In this document: positions 24,930-37,796 of the stretch, piece by piece
Layout: every line of letters begins with the position of its first letter
Numbering within the stretch: position 1 is the stretch's first letter
From: Erigeron canadensis
Taxonomy: Eukaryota > Streptophyta > Magnoliopsida > Asterales > Asteraceae
Assembly: GCF_010389155.1 (NCBI RefSeq)
Contig: NC_057763.1
Coordinates: 44,560,645-44,624,644, forward strand
Length of the DNA stretch: 64,000 bases
Direction of reading: 5' to 3'
The notes under the pieces: model-generated
Told to the model about the DNA's origin: nothing
Databases searched by the model: none
What the model saw: the letters and a program-made list of their open reading frames with translations, nothing else
Translations under genes and position numbers: made by a program

Positions 24930-25182
24930 TAACTGTTTTAGTTTGTGGTGAAAAATAGACTAATGCACTTTACAATCAAACTTCTCCCCGATGGCGATTT
25001 GGGCGGGAAAACTTTTAACCGTTTTCCACCATTAAAGACCTCCATTTTTTCATCAAATTAGCATCAATTTTCATCATTCTTCATGTTTTTTCATTATATT
25101 TCGCATTCCGCACAACCCTACTTGAGCAATTTGGCTAATTTTTGCTGCATTTAAAACCCTAGAATTTGGGGATTTTTACAAA

Positions 25183-26820
25183 ATGCCTAAAAAACGTTCT
25201 TCAGGTAGAAATACTAAAACTCCTATTAACCTAGGTGATTATGTGCTAAATAATAAGAATAATAACAATAATAAGTCGATTAATGACTATATTGATAATA
25301 AGAAGGAAGATGATGTCACTGTGTTGAAGAAGAATATAGAATTGGAGGCTGAATTTGGCAATAGTGGTGATAAACATAAGGATTTGGTCAATAACATGGA
25401 GGAGGGAGAAGATGTGGCAGGTGTTACTAAGATGAATGAGGTAGCTCCTTCTGTAAGTAATTCTGGTAGCCCTATTCCTGAACATGTTACTGGAGAGATT
25501 AGTGCTAATCAAAGTATGAATAAGTCTATGAATGTTTCATTTGCTAATATTGTTAAAAATAAAAGTAGTGAAGTTGAGAAAAACTTGTTCTATGTCGCCA
25601 CTGAGGTGAATGATAAAGGTGAGGAGGTTGTTATCTTTGAAGAAGAATTGGTTATGGAAGGTTGTGAGAAATGGAAACTAACTGCTTGTGGTTTCTTTTT
25701 GGGATGTAATATGTCTATGAATGAAATGAGGTATAACCTTAGAAGAATGTGGGGAAAGTTTGGGTTGGGAGAAATTTTGAAGGATAATAATGAAATCTGT
25801 TACTTTAAGTTCAAAAACAGGGAGGGTATGAACTATGTGGTTGAGCAGAGCCCTTGGATGGTGAATGGGAAGCCACTAGTAGTTCAGGAATGGAATCCTG
25901 ATGTGAATATTGAGAGAGCTGAACCTAATAGGCTGCCTATTTGGGTCAAGCTTAGTAATGTCCCTTTGGAAGCTTGGAGTTTGAGGGGTATTAGTACATT
26001 GGCTAGTAGACTTGGAAAACCCTTAATGATGGACAATATGACTGCATCTATGTGTCACTCTGGGACTGGAAGAGCTGGTTTTACAAGGGTTTTGATTGAA
26101 ATAGAGGCAGGAAAAGAAATGTTGGATAAAATAGAAGTTGTTGATAAGGATGAGTTGAAGAATATTAAGAGGACTAAATATGTTACTGTGGACTATGCTT
26201 GGAGGCCTGTTGTGTGTAAGCATTGTAATGTGTTTGGACACAATGATGAAAAGTGTGCAAAAAATAAGCACATTATAGTTGGAAAACAGACAGAAGCAGT
26301 GTATAATGAAGATATAGGGTAGGGGAGTAAGCAAGATGAGTTTGGATGGAATAAGAATAAGAAATATGGTAATAAGATAAGAAATCAGTAGCTTGATGGC
26401 AAGGGGAATAAGGAGAAAACTAAGGTGCAATATAAGAAGGTAGTGCCACTGAATGGTGCTTCAAGTAGTAGTGGTAATATTCTCTCTCCTGGTAAAGGGG
26501 TTAGCACTGCTAATAAGTATGGTGTGTTGAATAATGAAAATGAAGGGAATGGATATAATGAGGAATTGGATTATTTGGAGAAAGCAAAGGTGGACTGGTA
26601 TATTAAGTGTAATAAACAACCTACTGCTGCAGAATCTAAGGAGTGGTCAAGTTCTATGCTTCAGTATTTTAACAATATATGGCAGGAAAATAATCAGGAT
26701 AGGGGTAGAAAAGAGATAGAGGAAGATATCATTGATGATGGAAATGATGCTACTAATGATTTAGTGGCTGATGAGATGAATGGGGGGGGGGGGGGGATAA
26801 TCAGATCCTTAATTAATTGA
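25183..26820 (+). pseudogene. LINE ORF1: DUF4283 and CCHC zinc knuckle
   Basis: Nucleic-acid-binding gag-like protein of the LINE. The first open segment (379 aa) has a DUF4283-like region around residues 150-290 (WKLTACGFFLG, NGKPLVVQEWNP, LPIWVKLSNVPLEAWS) and a CX2CX4HX4C knuckle at 345-358 (CKHCNVFGHNDEKC). The same frame then meets TAG at 26320-26322 and TAG at 26389-26391. It continues as an acidic, Asn-rich tail ending at the TGA of 26818-26820, just after a run of G. ORF2 starts 9 nt later. The two stops are probably nonsense mutations in one original ORF. Confidence 0.87.
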
Positions 26821-26829
26821 CATTTTGCA

Positions 26830-29800
26830 ATGGATTTCAGATTGGTTGTATGGAATATTAGAGGAATGAATAATGTTGTTAAGCAGAATGAGGCTTTGCA
26901 GATTATGAAGAATGAGAGAGCACATGTGTGTGCTTTCATAGAAATTCATCTTAAAATGAATTCTGTTAATAAGGTTAGTAATAAAGTATTTAGGAATTGG
27001 GACTGGGTTTCTAATGTCCAACATAGTCCTTCTAGTTGTAGGATTGTGTTGGGCTGGAATTCAGATATGGTTAGACTAATGGTTATTGAGAAATCTAAAC
27101 AAGTTATATTTTGTGTTATTGAGATTATACCTACTAGACAAAGATTCTTTTGTAGTGTAGTTTATGCTAGTAATAGTGGGACTGAAAGAAGAGATTTGTG
27201 GAAAGAGTTGGAGCAACAGAATTGTTTTGTGAATAGGCAGCCCAGGGTAATTTTAGGTGATTTTAATGTCATTAAGGATGTGTCAGAACAATCTATGGGG
27301 GGATCCAGTAGGACTGCTGATATGCAAGAATATGTGGATACAATCAATAAGATTCAAGTTGATGATTTAAATAGCAGTGGGTTTTATTACACTTGGACTA
27401 AATCTTTGAGGAACAAAAAGTGTATTGTTCTTAAAAAACTTGATAGAATTATGGTAAATGAAGAATTTTTAAGTAGATTTTTGAGAGCCCATGGGACTTT
27501 TTTGCCATATTATATTTCAGATCATAGTCCTGCTGTTTTAAATATCAAAGAGGGACTCCCTAAAAAGAATAAATCTTTCAGATTTTCAAATTTTGTTGCT
27601 GATAAGAAAGAGTTTTTAGATTTGGTTAAGCAGGAGTGGAATGGAGGTGTGCAGGGGTGCTATATGTACAAATTGGTACAAAATTTGAAGAGATTAAAGA
27701 AGCCGTTGAAGAATTTAAGTTGGAATAAAGGAAATATTTTTGATAAAGTCAAGGTGTTAAGAGAGGAGTTGGTTAAAAACCAACAAGTTATGAATGATCA
27801 ACCTCATGATGAGCAGATAAAAAGGAAGGCTAGTGATTCTTTAAATGAGTATATCTCTATTGTTAGTGATGAGATGAAATTGCTACAGCAGAAAGCTAAT
27901 ATCAAATGGCTGCAGGAAGGTGATAAGAATACTGCATTCTTTCATAGCATTTTGAGATCCAGAAGGAATAAGAGTAGAGTTGAAAGCATTAAGGATGACA
28001 CTGGTAATATATATGAAGGGGAAGAGGTTTCTAAGCAATTTTTAAAGCATTTTGAGAATTTTTTGGGGAAGGTTGACCATGTTGAGCAGTTGATGGATGA
28101 TTTATTCATAGATGTGCTGAATGAAGATGAAGCTAATGCAATGATTAAACCTGTGACTAACAATGAAATAAAGGAGGCCATGTTTAGTATGGATAGTAAC
28201 AAATCACCTGGGCCTGATGGTTATACTGCAGGTTTTTTTTATAAAGAAAGCTTGGAATATTGTAGGTGCTAAGGTTTGTTTGGCTGTGCAGGAGTTTTTC
28301 AGTAATGGAAAATTACTTGGAGAGGTCAATGCTACACTTATTGCACTTATTCCTAAGGTTAGTACACCTAGTAAAGTGTCTGACTTTAGACCTATTGCCT
28401 GTTGCAATGTTCTTTATAAGTGTATTAGTAAAATTCTATGTAATAGAATCAAAAATGGGTTGGAAAAAATTGTTCATATTAACCAGAGTGCCTTTGTGCC
28501 TGGGAGGCATATCCAGGATAACATTCTGATAGCTCAAGAACTGTTAAGAGGGTATAATAGGAAGAGTGGGCCTAAGAGGTGTGCAATGCAAATTGACATT
28601 CAAAAGGAGTTCCACTACTTGCTAAGAAATTGGGGGTGAGTGATTGCAAGGTTTTAATTGAGAGGGTTAAAAATAGGATTGATTGTTGGAGGAACAAAAT
28701 GTTGTCTTATGCTGGCAGAATTCAATTGATTGCTTCTGTTCTCCTCAATGCAATTATATTGGGCATCAGTTTTTAGACTGCCTAGCACTGTTTTTAAGGA
28801 ATTAGAGAAACTGTTGAAAGGTTTCTTATGGAATAGGGGTGATTCTACTGTAGGCAAGGCCAAGGTTGCATGGAAGAATGTTTGTAAACCTAAGGAACAA
28901 GGTGGGTTAGATATAAAAGATATGAGAAAGTGGAATGATGTATTGCTTGTTAGGCAATTTTGGAAGATTATAGAGAATGGAAATTCTCTTTGGGCTAAAT
29001 GGGTTAATGTTGTCAAGTTAAAAAGTATGAGTATATGGGAGATTGAAGCAGATAAATATGATAGCTGGGGTTGGAAAACAATGCTGGGAATAAGGGAGTT
29101 GGTGAAGCAACATGTTCTGTATAAGATTGGAAATGGAAGAAGAATTTCAATGTGGAATGATAAATGGAGTATTGATGGTCCACTGAATCAGGTCATTACC
29201 AAAAGAGTGTTGTATGATGCCAAATTGGAGGCTGATACTAAAATAGCAGATATGATTAATAATGGAAAATGGAATTGGCCTGAAGAATGGGAAGAAAGAT
29301 TTGGAATTCCGAGGAATATTGCCACTCCTGTTTTGCAGTTGGATAAAGAGGACAGAATTGTGTGGGTTTCTAAAAATAATCAACATATGGAGTTTTCTAC
29401 TAAGCAGGCTTGGCTGGATTTAAGGGACAATTGGCCAATTGTTGAATGGAAAGATGTGGTTTGATTCAAACAATTTAACCCAAAGCATGCTTTTATACTA
29501 TGGCTTGCTGTTCAGGGGAAACTAATGACTCAAGATAGGGTTAGTAAATGGCAGAATATTGAGAGCTTGCAGTGTCCATTGTGCAAGTTTGGAACTGATA
29601 ATCATGATCATTTATTTTTCAAATGCAAGTATTCTGAAGGTATTTGGTCTAATCTTAGAAATTTAGGGTGGCGATTGGGTGATAACTCTGATTTGCAGGA
29701 GTTAATTCATGAAATTTCTGGTCTGAAAGAAAGGAATAACATTGGAGTTGTGGTTAACAAGCTCATTTTGGCAGCTGCAGTGTACTTTATCTAGCAGGAA

Positions 29801-29977
29801 AGGAATATGAGAATTTTCCAAAAGGTAGAAAGGAGTGTGGAGGTAATATGTAATATAGTTAAAGATAGTATTAGAAACAAGCTGTTGTCTTTAAATGTCA
29901 GGAAGACCTTGAATGTGATCAATGTAGGTGTTAAATGGGAACTGAGATGGTTTAATAGCAGGTTTGAGGCTATATGA
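26830..29977 (+). pseudogene. LINE ORF2: endonuclease and reverse transcriptase, broken
   Basis: The first 480 aa are open. They hold an APE-type endonuclease with its expected residues (Asn9, Glu38, Asp144/Asn146 in GDFN, Asp231/His232 in SDHS) and the start of the RT (KSPGPDGYTAGFF). An extra T in the run at 28233-28240 shifts the frame; RT motifs continue (FRPIACCNVLYKCI, NQSAFVPGRHIQDN, MQIDIQK). At about 28605 the text jumps from IDIQK straight to GVPLLAKKLGVSDCK, so the RT core with the YADD box is deleted. A further 1-nt loss lies near 28745. Then come the RT thumb, a TGA at 29462-29464 and a TAG at 29792-29794, both where TGG (Trp) is expected, around the zf-RVT domain (CPLCKFGTDNHDHLFFKC). 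It ends TGA 29975-29977. Confidence 0.92.
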
Positions 29978-30799
29978 TGCATTGGTGAGAGTATGTTCAG
30001 TATTCTCTAGATGAATGAAAGGAGAATGGATATGTTGTGTAGAGGTTGATTCCTAAGAATGGTGACATTGTGAGAGGAAGTTGGAAGCTAAATTGGGAGA
30101 ATTCTGGTGATGCTTTGTAAGGAATGCTTTGAAGTTTATGGTTTGCTTTGTTTAAGTGTGTGCGAATGAGAATAGAGGGCGGTGTAAGATGACGCTTCTT
30201 GGTCTCATTCTAGCACTTAAATGGAGCTTGTTGAAATTTGTGCAGATATGTAGTATTTTGTTTTGAATTTCATACAGATTATTTTCTCTTGCTGTTTTGA
30301 TTTGAATATTGGTAGTTTTGGAGTTTAGGCTGGAATTTTGTTAGATATGGCTGTGTTCATGTATCCTTTGTATTTGTTTGTACAGTTTGTAAATTTGTAC
30401 ATATTAATGAAGTTCACCTTTAAAGTTTAACTGTTTTAGTGTGTATATATTTAAAAATGGTGGAGGAGTTTTATAGGAAATTCATGTTTATTTAATTGCT
30501 AGTATGTATAAATACCATCTTCCATGTAATAATATTGAATAAGAGATTCATATGCAGATAATATATAAATACTCGTATATTTCTAATCTCTGCTCTTTCA
30601 CTTTCCATCGACTAATAACTTTTAAAATACCCTGAATCTTGCATTTAAGATACCGATAGCATTAGCATTCTCTATTTACTTCCTTTCAAGTCTTAACATT
30701 ATTAACTATTTGCCGTTTACCATGTAGCAATATCAAATACATACATTTAGTTAGTGCAATAAAACAAAAACGAAAGGAAAAATAATATTTAGTAAAAAT

Positions 30800-31310
30800 T
30801 TTCAATATATTAATTAGTTGAAAACAAAAAAAAGAAAAAAACTATGAAAATACCAAACAAAATTGAAAGTAAAAACCCCTAATGGGATCTGATATGACAA
30901 AATCTAAATAGAACCAATAGAAAAGAACACAAAAGCAAAAAAGTTGTGCAACAAACCAAGAAAAACCGAACGAAAAAAAAGTCGTACGGGATTCGATTTA
31001 CCAAAATCCGAGTAGTAACGTGGGGTGTAGGTGGACCAATAGAAAAACGCGGCGGTAAGTTTCTAATATATTAATTGAGAACACAAAAGCAAAAAACTAT
31101 GAAAAAACCGACAATAAAAACACCAAACAGGATATGATATGACAAAATCTAAATGGTGATACGTGCATAAGATGAACCAATGGAAATAACACAAAAGAAA
31201 AAAATAATGTGCAACAAACCAAGAAAAACCGAAATAAGAAAAATTTAAACGGTATCCGATATAACAAAATCCAAATGGTAACGTGAAATATAAATGCACC
31301 CATAGAACAG
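30800..31310. repeat. About 258-bp tandem duplication upstream of CCD4
   Basis: Two diverged copies start at about 30803 and 31061. Each runs through tatattaatt, aaaactatgaaaa, gatatgacaaaatctaaat, gtgcaacaaaccaagaaaaa, then an aaaatccgagt or aaaatccaaat stretch and a gtaacgtg box. Shorter internal repeats of the same words are present. The unit is purine-rich on the plus strand. Confidence 0.8.
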
Positions 31311-31649
31311 TGTCATGTGACGCATAAGCCTCAAGATTAATGATATTATTACAATGCATGATTAGCTATGGTGCATTATTAGATCATAATTGAAAAACAA
31401 GAAATTCGGGCGGAATGGGAGGGAGTAATACTTAAGTGGAATGTTTATACTATGAAGGATTAAGGATATATAGGACTAACATAACACATTTTTGATACTT
31501 TTCTAACAAAACGGTCCCACCTTCCAACAAGGACAAATTACATGGTCTCCAAAAATATTTGTCATCTCATATGTCATTATAATTTATAATTTACACGTGG
31601 TCTAGTCCTTGATTGTCTCTTTTGTAGACCCGCCATATACCAGGCACCC

Positions 31650-31658
31650 TTTATATAA
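31650..31658 (+). promoter_or_regulatory. CCD4 TATA box
   Basis: ttatataac lies about 65 nt upstream of the ATG, followed by a C/A-rich leader (cccccttcacc...). The position suits a start site near 31680 and a 5' UTR of about 40 nt. Confidence 0.6.
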
Positions 31659-31718
31659 CCCCCCTTCACCCCACTCTCATTCACCACCCACAATTCTTTT
31701 TTCAAAAAAACACACTCA

Positions 31719-33461
31719 ATGGCTACAAATCCTTATATATCGACCTTACTCCCATCCTCATTCTCATCACAACACCATAATTATCAAAATACAAAATTTA
31801 ACACAATTAAAACAAGAAGAGTCTCAATTACATGTGCCGCTCTTCAATCTTCTCCATTACTTCAATTTTCATCATCAACTATTGATCAACAAGATCCTCC
31901 TCACCATCCATTGCAATGGAACTTTTTACAAAGAGCAGCGGCAACCGCATTGGATATGTTCGAAAGCGTATTAGTGTCACGTGAAACCGAGTTTCCTTTA
32001 CCAAAAACTTCGGATCCACGTGTACAAATAGCTGGAAACTTTGCTCCGGTACCTGAACAGTCAGTTAAGCATAACTTAACTGTAATTGGTTCTGTACCAG
32101 AGTGTATACAAGGTGTATATGTTCGCAATGGTGCGAACCCTTTATTTGAACCAGTAGCCGGACACCATCTGTTTGATGGTGACGGTATGGTTCACGCCGT
32201 TAGTATCAACGGGAACTCCGTTAGTTATTCATGTAGACTAACGGAGACTCAAAGACTTGTTCAAGAAAGAGAGTTAGGTCGACCGGTTTTCCCAAAAGCA
32301 ATAGGTGAACTTCATGGACATTCGGGTGTGGCTCGTCTTGGTTTGTTTTACGCTCGTTCGTTGTTCGGTTTGGTTGATCATAGCCAAGGAATGGGGGTCG
32401 CGAACGCCGGTTTGGTTTACTTTAACAACCGCTTGCTCGCCATGTCCGAAGACGATTTACCGTATCAAATAAGAATCACGCCGTCATCCGATGTGGAAAC
32501 CGTCGGGCGGTATGATTTCTCGGAGCAGCTTACGTCAACCATGATAGCCCACCCGAAGCTAGACCCGGTTTCTGGAGAGATGTTTGCGTTAAGCTATGAC
32601 GTCGTAAAGAAGCCGTATCTTAAGTACTTCAAGTTCTCAAAAGATGGAAAGAAGTCACAGGATGTCGAGATCCCACTCGACATCCCGACAATGATGCATG
32701 ATTTCGCGATAACCGAAAACTTTGTGGTGGTTCCGGACCAACAAGTAGTGTTCAAGCTTCAAGAAATGATCAAAGGCGGATCACCCGTGATTTACGACAA
32801 GAATAAGATGTCGAGGTTCGGGATTCTATCCAAGAACGCGAAAACATCCGATGATATGATTTGGGTGGATTCGCCCGAAACGTTTTGTTTTCATTTATGG
32901 AACGCGTGGGAAGAACCCGAAACGAATGAAGTTGTTGTGATCGGTTCATGCATGACGCCAGCAGACTCGATATTTAACGAATGTGACGAGAATTTAAAGA
33001 GCGTGTTATCAGAAATCCGAATCAACTTAAAGACTCGTGAATCAACCAAACGTTCAATCATTCAAGAATCCGAACAAGTGAACCTTGAAGCCGGGATGGT
33101 GAACCGTGACAAACTAGGTCGTAAAACGAGGTTTGCGTACCTTGCCATTGCCGAACCCTGGCCTAAAGTTTCGGGTTTTGCCAAAGTCGACTTGGTTACA
33201 GGAGAAATCAAGAAGTTTTTTTACGGTGACGAGAGGTACGGAGGTGAGCCGTTTTTTCTTCCAAGTGACCCGAACTCGGAAAGAGAGGATGATGGATATG
33301 TTTTGGCATTTGTTCATGACGAGAAGACGTGGAAGTCGGAACTACAGGTGATAAACGCGATGACTTTGGAGATGGAAGCTTCCGTGAAGCTTCCATCTCG
33401 AGTTCCGTATGGGTTCCATGGAACCTTTATAACTTCAAAAGATTTAGCACAACAAGCATAG
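31719..33461 (+). CDS. CCD4: Carotenoid cleavage dioxygenase 4 (CCD4)
   Basis: Plastid non-haem iron dioxygenase that cleaves carotenoids at the 9,10 (9',10') double bonds to apocarotenoids such as beta-ionone. In petals of other species its activity removes yellow carotenoid colour (family knowledge). The 580-aa ORF has no intron. Residues 1 to about 40 are Ser/Thr/Asn-rich with few acids, as in a plastid transit peptide. The four iron-binding His are seen: His278 (MIAHPK), His327 (MMHDFA), His392 (FHLWNAW) and His567 (GFHGTF). [11 protein letters not shown] and [11 protein letters not shown] are typical of RPE65/CCD proteins. It ends [15 protein letters not shown]. No disabling change is seen. 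The subclass (CCD4 rather than CCD1 or NCED) follows from the transit peptide, the [10 protein letters not shown] region and overall remembered similarity. A 5.5-kb dead LINE ends 1.3 kb upstream. Confidence 0.96.
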   Translation: MATNPYISTLLPSSFSSQHHNYQNTKFNTIKTRRVSITCAALQSSPLLQFSSSTIDQQDPPHHPLQWNFLQRAAATALDMFESVLVSRETEFPLPKTSDPRVQIAGNFAPVPEQSVKHNLTVIGSVPECIQGVYVRNGANPLFEPVAGHHLFDGDGMVHAVSINGNSVSYSCRLTETQRLVQERELGRPVFPKAIGELHGHSGVARLGLFYARSLFGLVDHSQGMGVANAGLVYFNNRLLAMSEDDLPYQIRITPSSDVETVGRYDFSEQLTSTMIAHPKLDPVSGEMFALSYDVVKKPYLKYFKFSKDGKKSQDVEIPLDIPTMMHDFAITENFVVVPDQQVVFKLQEMIKGGSPVIYDKNKMSRFGILSKNAKTSDDMIWVDSPETFCFHLWNAWEEPETNEVVVIGSCMTPADSIFNECDENLKSVLSEIRINLKTRESTKRSIIQESEQVNLEAGMVNRDKLGRKTRFAYLAIAEPWPKVSGFAKVDLVTGEIKKFFYGDERYGGEPFFLPSDPNSEREDDGYVLAFVHDEKTWKSELQVINAMTLEMEASVKLPSRVPYGFHGTFITSKDLAQQA

Positions 33462-33900
33462 TAGTAAAAACCAAGGGGTACGTCTTTTTTGCGTTGCTGC
33501 TTATTTACCACATGCTTTTGGAATAAGCAGTTTCACGTACGAACGTATTATACTAACACACACACACACAAATACACACACCGATCAGTGTACGTGTATA
33601 TATATGTATAGCTGTTAAAAGAGGTTAGATTATGAGAGATCATTCAGAGGGATGACGCATCCCCGAAATCTCCTAAGCCTTCTTAGCTTTTACAGACTTG
33701 GATCATCATATATAGATTTTTTTATAAACTTTACTATGGGTAAATTAGTATGTACGGTTTGTAAATTGAACCAAGCATGTAGCTTTTGGAATGAAGCTCA
33801 GCTGGTTTTTGTTGTTAATATTGTCAGATTTCAGTTATTGTAGAAATTAAATCTTGTTTTGAAATTGTTTTCTTTATCTCTTATATAATCTGTTCTAACT
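33462..33900 (+). other. CCD4 3' UTR
   Basis: Contains a CA microsatellite (33558-33583, cacacacacacaca with aatacacacac) and T-rich stretches at 33716-33730 and 33845-33875 that could serve polyadenylation. No second gene is seen. Confidence 0.45.
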
Positions 33901-36900
33901 GTTTTTTTTTTACTCTTCTTGGCTTGGTTTCCATATGGTAGCTCATCTACAATACATACTTGTAAAGTCTATGTACAATTAGTTAATAATTTTTGTATAT
34001 ATATTTTCTAAACTAAGATGAACTAAAAGTGTCTCTTTTATATATATAATTTGGTCTCAAAAGTAGATGTAATGCAATCGTGGCATGTTCTATATATTTA
34101 ATTAAGTAAAAGATACCTAAATATGAGCAAGAATACGATGATGAATATTGTTTATGCATATCGACGGATGTTAAACTAATATATATGCATTTTGCAATGA
34201 TTATTAAAACATGACCAATAAATATTGATTAAGAGTCCAAAAGTAGTGTATTTTTAAATTTATTATATTGTATCATTGTTTGGAACAAAGTTGTCGTTGA
34301 CCATTAAGACTTGGGCAAGCTTTTGTTTTGCATTATTTTTTTCTCTCTGACATAATGAAAATTAAATAAGCTAGACAAGTAATCAATTTACCATATACAT
34401 TTACACATATTTACAAGTAGGAGGATCGCGCCGTCCATCGACGACGGCATTGGCTTTGTACGTACGTGTTGTTACAATTATTTATTCTTAGATAAGGTCA
34501 GTGTCACAATATCATAATCTTTTCCATCTTCGTTTTATTATTATTGTGTTGACATATATGTTCCCTAAAGTCCATTTATTTTTTTTATAGGTATAGTGAT
34601 TTATATAAAAACAGAAGGTAAATGGTCAATAAGCTGTACCGCTACTTTTTTTATATAACAAAACTAAGATGTTTAAAAACTACATTCATCGATTATACAA
34701 TAAACAAAAAAAAATAGTACAACCACACATCAATTATATGTTTCATCGATTACACAATATATACCACTATATATATGTTAGCTAAAAGTCTTGGGACGTT
34801 AAATATATATATTTATATAAAAACAATTGTACAATCACATTCAAAAATTCATAATGCTGTACAGAAAAATCAAATATAAGATGATACGAAAAAAAAAAAA
34901 AGATTATACTATAAATTAACTACAAAAATAAAGCTCAAAAGATATACTAGAAAAGGATCCGAGGTGTCAAAAATCATAAGGGTTTTATTATTACTAGTAA
35001 TATATAGTAATAGTAATATAGTAGTACATACATTTCCACCCACAAGAACTACAATTGCATTGACTATATCCTGGAGTCAAACATGTTTGAATAAGAGCAG
35101 TGTGAGGAAGTATGACCCACCGGAGCGAAGCTCTTGCGTGGTCCCATGTCAACGGCAAAAACATTTAATATCGTAATTAGTGTTAGTAAGACATATTACA
35201 AATGGTGTATATCGAAGACAATTTGTACCATTTGATCGATAGCAGGCAAACTTAACATTAATTACCAAAGACATATTGTCGCTAATAATTAATGAGATCA
35301 TATAATTAAGTTGGTTCTCTCCTTACATGATGCATGTGTCATGTGTGGCCTGGTGATTTCTTTTTATTTTATTTTTTTCATAACAAGGGCTTTCATTTTG
35401 TAAAATAAGTATTCCTAGCACTCTCCAATCACCTCAATCTATTACTGCACTACAATACCGGTAATGCCGGTTTCAACTTGTTTGTCAATATATATGAAAG
35501 ATTGTTAAACAAAAGGCGGTAAAAAAAAACAAAGTAACCCCCCAAATGTTAGTCTTTCACATGTTTTGAGTTTTAATACCTTTTTCGGTGGTATATATAG
35601 AGATGTCGGAATATAAACAGTCTTATCTCTACCAAAGATATATATAAAGACTGCTTTCAGGTTCTACCATGGAGAATGAAATTACCAAGATGAACATATG
35701 TCTTAACGTTACTAAATATAATATTGATAACCATGGAGAATGATATTAATTACCTTTATGGTTTATTGTAATAGACTCATATATATATATATATATATAT
35801 ATATACTTCTAGCTAAGACCCTAGCTAGCAAACAGCCATAATCTGGTCATTCCGAAAGGGATGTATGTATACGCCTCTCATCCTACTAGACCTAATCAAT
35901 CAACGTGCCTTTCTCCACAAGAATATAATTGATGTTAATATACTGTATATAATAAAAACTTAAAATAAATATTTTGCCGGCAAATGAATATGTACCATAA
36001 GTTTCTAAAAGGTAGTTATTACGCAATAGTGTTATTAATAAGTCTTATAAGTAGGGTAGAGCAAGGCATGGGCATGTGTTTGTGTGTGTTTTGTTTCATC
36101 TAGTGATGAAAACAAGTGGGGGCTGTTAATAAGCACCCAAGTTGGAGCAAGCTATAAGTCGATCGATCGTGATTCCCCTCCACAATATAACAACACTTTT
36201 GTCATGGCGCGCTTTCCATCCCAAAAAAAAAAAAATCACCGACCACATATCGCATTGGTATGTATTATACTATACGTGTTTCACTAGCTAGATCTTTTGT
36301 TGAATTTATATAAATTGATAATATATACAGTTCAACATGAACAAATAATTATATCGATTCAACACTCGGTGCTGTGTGACAAATATCACACGTCATACTA
36401 CTAGCTAGTTATGTTTTCAATTAATTTGAGTAGATTTAAGTGTCCTAGCTTTGATAATCTATATATAGACCTCAAAGTTGTCCTCGATCTCCTAGCTAGC
36501 TTGCACCCTTTTGCTATAAACCATAAATGAGGAATTATTAATTGATATATATATATTATACAATCTCCGCTCCCTTTTTCCGCATCGAATATTTATAGAG
36601 GATAGAGATGCATGGGGGTATATGTGATTAATGTCTTACTAAATATATAGTACTCTAATTAAATTTGGATCCATCTTAAAATAAATAATTAGGTCAAGCT
36701 AGGAATTGAAGTGTATGTATTATGTGGAAGATGTTTGAACCCTGTGCAACAAGGCATCAGACGTACGTGGAGGCGTGATGAGATATAGAAACCCATGTTC
36801 TATCTAGCACAATTTGTTTCAATATTTGTATTTATTTGTGTTTCCCATCTTAATTTTGAAAGAAGAAAATATCTCAAGAACAAACAGCCCACCACCATGC

Positions 36901-37788
36901 ATATGCTCCCAAAACATTACTATATGTCTCGAATACGTCTCGTTTTCCACTTTTTCTTCTTGAGAATAGACAAATCGATCACATTGCGTCGACCTCCTTA
37001 AGAGGTAACTATACATATATAGTTAGCTAGCGTATCCTATTTTGTGATTTGAACCGTAAATATAAGCATCAAAATAATATTGATATATAGCTCAACCGGC
37101 CTAACTTTGTATTGCTCCACGTACGTTGGCTAGAAAAATGAAAAACAGGTGGTTGATATTATTATTTTTTGCTGCAAGTTCAACTTTAGCGTAAGTGGGG
37201 GTACGATTTAATTGAACCCAGTGGCCATATATTTTGCATATATATATGGTAGTGCTTGAGAAGCTATATATATAGTAATGGGCCGGTCAGGTTAATTTCT
37301 AATTACTATTAACAATTAACTAGAGAAGAAGTTGAAAAATCTTTATTTATGGATTAAAAATCAAATGTCAGGTCCGTACTTTATATCTCTCACGTACGCT
37401 TTTTGTAAAATTAAATGACATTGTAGCCAATTTTGTAAGTAACATTAACATCTTAATTTGTTATAACTCAGCTAGCTAGGCGGTACTTAAGGTACCTATC
37501 TGCGTAGAGGCCGGGTGCTTGATTTTCTTACTAGTCCGATCACATAATTAAGCCCGCAGCTACAAGGAAGGAGTTGGAGTTCCAACCAAGTGAGGGCTAC
37601 TCATGTTAAGGATATCATCTTTATTTATTATTTGGGTTATCAAATACTCGTATAAACAACGCGTAGACATTATGCTGTTGAAATTATATTCGAGATGCTT
37701 ATCAACTATCAAGTATTAATCTTATCATAAGCATGAAGGAAATCTAATTCCTTTAAATTTTTTGAACCAAACATCCCCAAAAGGGTTT
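33901..37788. other. Gene-free AT-rich DNA
   Basis: No recognised gene on either strand. Open frames at 34964-35176, 36084-36287 and 36795-37001 lack similarity and composition expected of coding DNA. An (AT)13 microsatellite lies at 35779-35805. Confidence 0.55.
35779..35805. repeat. (AT)n microsatellite
   Basis: Uninterrupted AT dinucleotides, about 13 units, a likely length-polymorphic locus. Confidence 0.9.
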
Positions 37789-37796
37789 CGTAGAGG

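Larger units (their letters stand above)
24943..30427 (+). mobile_element. L1-like LINE, nearly full length, dead
   Basis: Two-ORF non-LTR retrotransposon in the plant L1 order: 5' UTR (24943-25182), ORF1 (gag-like with CCHC knuckle), ORF2 (endonuclease, reverse transcriptase, zf-RVT), 3' UTR to about 30427. A 13-bp direct repeat, taactgttttagt, lies at 24930-24942 and 30428-30440 and is read as the TSD. No poly(A) tail remains next to it. At least four nonsense codons, two frameshifts and an internal deletion show it is inactive. It lies about 1.3 kb upstream of CCD4 in the same orientation. Confidence 0.9.
30441..31718 (+). promoter_or_regulatory. CCD4 upstream region
   Basis: Region between the LINE and CCD4. 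It holds a tandem duplication (30800-31310) and a TATA box near 31651. No open frame here looks real. Whether the upstream LINE and the duplication affect CCD4 expression cannot be seen from sequence. Confidence 0.5.

Noticed and set aside
24861..30445. Alternative LINE target duplication using cctttaa near 24890 and 30418
   Set aside because: Only 7 bp match, whereas taactgttttagt gives 13 exact bases at better-placed ends.
31063..31359. 98-aa minus-strand frame before CCD4
   Set aside because: It reads across the tandem duplication; hydrophobic text comes from the purine-rich complementary strand.
34964..35176. 70-aa open frame with a hydrophobic start and several Cys, like a secreted peptide
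   Set aside because: It lacks an ATG at its start, the composition is AT-driven, and no known peptide family motif (CLE, RALF, EPF, IDA) fits either strand.
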